Shown: positions 62,425-64,000 of the stretch, piece after piece
Layout of the letters: each line of letters starts with the position of its first letter
How positions within the stretch are numbered: position 1 is the stretch's first letter
From: Clostridia bacterium
GTDB taxonomy: Bacteria > Bacillota > Clostridia > Christensenellales > Borkfalkiaceae
NCBI GenBank assembly: GCA_900770945.1
Contig: CAAGME010000022.1
Location: forward strand, 53,783 to 117,782
Reading direction: 5' to 3'
DNA: 64,000 nucleotides
Notes under the pieces: generated by a model
What the model was told of the DNA's origin: nothing
Seen by the model: only the letters and a program-made list of their open reading frames with translations
Database searches by the model: none
Program-made: the position numbers and the translations under genes

Positions 62425-64000
62425 TTATTTCATATAATTGATGATCATCGACTTAAAGTTGAAATCCCAATCTTTTGTTTTTGCAACTTCAAACTCAATC
62501 ACGGTCCAACCTTCGGCAAGACTTATTTCGCCAAGTACCGTTTCTTTTGAGTAATCATGCCAATAATCCCCTGCCTTTCCGAAAATAACGTTGTCGCTTA
62601 TCGTAAGTTCAGACATATTCGCTTCCGAAAGAGCTTGATTTACGTCGGTCAATCTATACACGTTAACGTTGAGCGCTTTATTGAACTGTTGAGTTCCCGC
62701 TCCCGTTGCTACTCTGCATGATAAAACCACGTCGGTCGCCGCTCCGCTGTAAACGTAAAATCTCATTTTACCGCCGGCGGTAAATCCACGGCAATAATCC
62801 TTTTCGGCAGAAAAACCTTGCTGATCATTCAAAAAGAAGCTTGTTTTACTGTTTGCGCACTCGGTTATGGTTTTCCACGTATCCCAACCGGCAACAAACT
62901 CTTCACGCGTCGGTTGAACGTGATCGAGAAGAATAGCGGCAATATCGATCGGTCCGCCTTTAATAAAGTTAATTTCTACCACGTTCCAACCAACCTGCGT
63001 ATAGAACTTGCCTACGTATACGGCATTTGCTTTTCCCCAATTTGCGTTGAAGCGGGCGGTATCCGGAACGTAGATTCTCTCCGGCAAAACTTCCGAAAGG
63101 CTTTGACCTTCGGTTGCCAATTTGTATACGTCAAAAGTGAAGAATTCGTTTATCTTTTTGTTTGTATCCGTTCCCGCGCGAATCGAAAGTCTCGCCGTGT
63201 TCGCCTTTTCGCTATAGAAATAAACACGCATTTTCCCGCCGGCTGTAAGGTCATAGCATCTATTCTCCCAAACAGAAAAACCCTTTATATCTTCAACGCC
63301 GCCGTTATCTGCATTTTTAACGAAGAAACTGCTCGTATGCGCGCCGTCGGACGGAACGCCCCACCCGGTCCAACAAGTTTTGACTTCGTCACGCCCGGCA
63401 AGCGTTATGGTAAAAGATTCGCTTAAGTTTTTGTATGTAACGTATATTACCGCCGTGTCCTCGTCTTGCTCCGGCGCAGTCTTTGTAGAAAGAACCGCTT
63501 CATAAGCCACGTCTTTTTCTTCTCCGCAAACGGAACACTTTACTTTAAAGCTCATACCGGCAAGATCAAGTTCTTGTCCGCGTGCATAAACAAGTTGTGC
63601 CGGCGGAGTAAAAGCGGCTTTTTCATAGACATGTTCGCCTTTTGCCGTGTTGTACTTCGTTGCAGAAACGCCGTAGTTATAAACGGCTTGCGTTATTTTG
63701 CCCGTTTCCGCATTTGCATGCATGTTGAGAACGTAAGTGTTCACCGAATAGCTCAAGGTCTGTCCGATTTCTTTGTTTTCTTCGTCTAAAACTTTGACGG
63801 TGTATTTGTTGGCAAAATCTACTGCGTTGACGTTTTCATAGCGGAACTTATAGTTGCCGTTTTCTACGATAAACTTGTCTATAACTTCGTTATCGTTAAT
63901 TTTGAGTTTTAAAACGGCGTTCTCGGTTAAGGGCTTAACGACGAAATAAAGCGAAACGTTATAGTCAAACCTTATGCCCGCGCTTACCCATTCGTAGCCC
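62425..64000 (-). CDS. secreted multi-module protein with two CBM-like repeats, C-terminal part
   Basis: The frame is open from the window edge to the stop at 62425, about 525 codons; the N-terminus, with any signal peptide, lies outside. The first part repeats the module of the protein at 55184 (LSYSVNTYVLNMHA, VYNYGVSATKY). A short Ig-like segment with CSVCGEEKDV follows. Then two tandem beta-sandwich units, about 140 residues each, share motifs: LTAGGKMRVYFYSEKANTA and FTAGGKMRFYVYSGAATD; VGKFYTQVGWNVVEI and LGEISLAEGWTVIEF. They look like carbohydrate-binding domains. The GH3 gene follows after 14 bp, mirroring the pair at 52-57 kb. Confidence 0.75.
   Translation of the reverse strand, partial: GYEWVSAGIRFDYNVSLYFVVKPLTENAVLKLKINDNEVIDKFIVENGNYKFRYENVNAVDFANKYTVKVLDEENKEIGQTLSYSVNTYVLNMHANAETGKITQAVYNYGVSATKYNTAKGEHVYEKAAFTPPAQLVYARGQELDLAGMSFKVKCSVCGEEKDVAYEAVLSTKTAPEQDEDTAVIYVTYKNLSESFTITLAGRDEVKTCWTGWGVPSDGAHTSSFFVKNADNGGVEDIKGFSVWENRCYDLTAGGKMRVYFYSEKANTARLSIRAGTDTNKKINEFFTFDVYKLATEGQSLSEVLPERIYVPDTARFNANWGKANAVYVGKFYTQVGWNVVEINFIKGGPIDIAAILLDHVQPTREEFVAGWDTWKTITECANSKTSFFLNDQQGFSAEKDYCRGFTAGGKMRFYVYSGAATDVVLSCRVATGAGTQQFNKALNVNVYRLTDVNQALSEANMSELTISDNVIFGKAGDYWHDYSKETVLGEISLAEGWTVIEFEVAKTKDWDFNFKSMIINYMK

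Overview
The window looks like chromosomal DNA of a Gram-positive anaerobe of class Clostridia, from an uncultured gut-type lineage. This is inferred from strong AGGAGG-type ribosome sites, TTGACA/TATAAT promoters, rpoB-rpoC followed by a str operon (rpsL-rpsG-fusA-tuf), an RqcP gene, a fused IspDF, a GHKL/LytTR two-component pair, and large lipoproteins or surface proteins with InlB B-repeats and BspA-type leucine-rich repeats. No rRNA, tRNA, CRISPR array, phage or transposase gene was recognised.

Layout. 1-2.2 kb: the N-terminal part of a beta-helix surface protein, divergent from a small XRE regulator; a perfect palindrome fills the spacer of the surface-gene promoter. 3-9 kb: SecB-like protein, membrane protein, CorC/HlyC-type protein, patatin-like lipase, DUF4238 protein, alanine racemase. 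9-16 kb: a large membrane-anchored surface protein, DUF2726 nuclease-fold protein, DegV protein, aspartate aminotransferase, ArsP_2 permease. 16-20 kb: anchored beta-rich protein, a four-helix-bundle (IVS/bS23-like) gene between two hairpin arrays, GH2 enzyme, HNH protein. 20-33 kb: tuf, fusA, rpsG, rpsL, rpoC, rpoB, all on the minus strand. 33-35 kb: rqcP, then a repeat-rich gap, then ispDF.

35-39 kb: a five-gene minus-strand operon (HPr-kinase-like kinase, ABC exporter, PqqD-like protein, S24/S26 peptidase, acyl-ACP thioesterase) that resembles a peptide-modification and export locus without a visible precursor. 39-43 kb: Na/Pi cotransporter with direct repeats at its promoter, a 33-bp tandem repeat, AAA/DUF4143 ATPase, DUF1622 protein. 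43-50 kb: two large repeat lipoproteins. 50-52 kb: HdeD-like protein and a rhodanese-TtcA fusion.

52-64 kb: two copies of the same pair, a secreted multi-module protein followed about 14 bp later by a membrane-anchored GH3 enzyme with reversed domain order. An agr-like LytTR/GHKL pair and a 50-residue peptide gene lie between the copies.

Two candidates for an undescribed system stand out. The first is a family of intergenic arrays in which hairpins of different sequence are joined by a constant 7-mer, ATATCGA; 19 hairpins form four arrays, two of them flanking the four-helix-bundle gene. The second is the kinase/ABC/PqqD/peptidase operon. Gene functions come from motif recognition by eye; no database search was run.
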